Below, one piece after another: positions 63,973 to 64,000 of a stretch of DNA of 64,000 nt. The stretch lies in the NCBI RefSeq assembly GCF_002101585.1, contig NZ_LQOT01000041.1, positions 110,565 through 174,564 on the forward strand, read 5' to 3'. The stretch is from Mycolicibacter engbaekii (GTDB lineage Bacteria; Actinomycetota; Actinomycetes; Mycobacteriales; Mycobacteriaceae). Every line of letters starts with the position of its first letter. The first letter of the stretch is position 1. A program made the translations under genes and the position numbers. The notes below the pieces were generated by a model. The model was not told the origin of the DNA. It worked only from the letters and a program-made list of their open reading frames with translations, and made no database searches.

Positions 63973-64000
63973 CTGTGAGCACCGGTCAGTGTAGGGGTTG

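Overview
The window is high-GC actinobacterial DNA and almost certainly comes from a Mycobacterium (sensu lato). It carries a PPE-SVP protein, a DUF2563/ESX-type secreted pair, PGRS-like glycine-rich secreted enzymes, a DUF222/HNH (13E12-type) gene, F420-dependent LLM oxidoreductases and PerM. Gene order from about 17.2 to 46.3 kb follows, in inverted orientation, what I remember of the M. tuberculosis Rv0944-Rv0959 region. PPE and PGRS content points to a slow grower or a M. terrae-type (Mycolicibacter) lineage; the species cannot be fixed from the sequence alone.

Layout. 0-4.2 kb: ATP-grasp enzyme and serine hydrolase, then a TetR regulator divergent from a DUF2236 oxygenase. 4.3-6.9 kb: a compact cassette of DUF2563 protein, large WXG100/EspA-like protein with a glycine-zipper C-terminus, small three-helix membrane protein and LpqN-family protein. 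A methyltransferase follows at 6.9-7.5 kb. 7.5-13.6 kb: Mrp Na+/H+ antiporter operon (fused mrpAB, C, D, E, F, G; every junction but the last overlaps by 4 nt). 13.8-15.6 kb: NarL-type two-component pair. 15.8-17.2 kb: PPE protein with a C-terminal SHOCT-like tail. 17.2-20.6 kb: MoxR ATPase and VWA protein. 20.7-25.6 kb: island of esterase, TetR, D-aminoacylase-type amidohydrolase and HNH endonuclease. 25.7-31.9 kb: purH, purN, hypothetical, perM, DUF5336 protein and LLM oxidoreductase. 31.9-37.5 kb: thiolase-like TLP1, sucD, sucC, M23 peptidase and a membrane protein. 37.6-42.3 kb: uvrD1/pcrA, chorismate mutase and pgi. 42.6-44.6 kb: cysT and cysW behind a candidate cysteine-sensing leader peptide. 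44.6-47.0 kb: SDR, full-length Fpg/Nei glycosylase, phage-holin-family membrane protein and a small protein.

47.1-64 kb is more accessory. It holds a large LAL regulator, an AurF-like diiron oxygenase coupled to a shortened DUF4873 protein, and an LLM oxidoreductase. Next comes a tandem pair of secreted GH5 endoglycoceramidase-like enzymes with PGRS linkers. After that is an alpha-keto-acid/aromatic catabolic operon (benzoylformate decarboxylase, tautomerase, FAD-oxidase remnant, FAH-family hydrolase) facing a second LAL regulator. A DNA-ligase C-terminal fragment lies at the right edge.

The most interesting items are: the duplicated PGRS-GH5 pair with a nearly identical 851-bp block and a shared 71-bp leader; the Cys-rich leaderless leader ORF with alternative hairpins upstream of cysTW; the DUF2563/glycine-zipper cassette with a candidate immunity or membrane partner; the PPE-SHOCT fusion; and a family of 53-55 bp GC-rich intergenic repeats flanking uvrD1, pgi and PPE. 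No tRNA, rRNA, CRISPR array or complete insertion sequence was seen.
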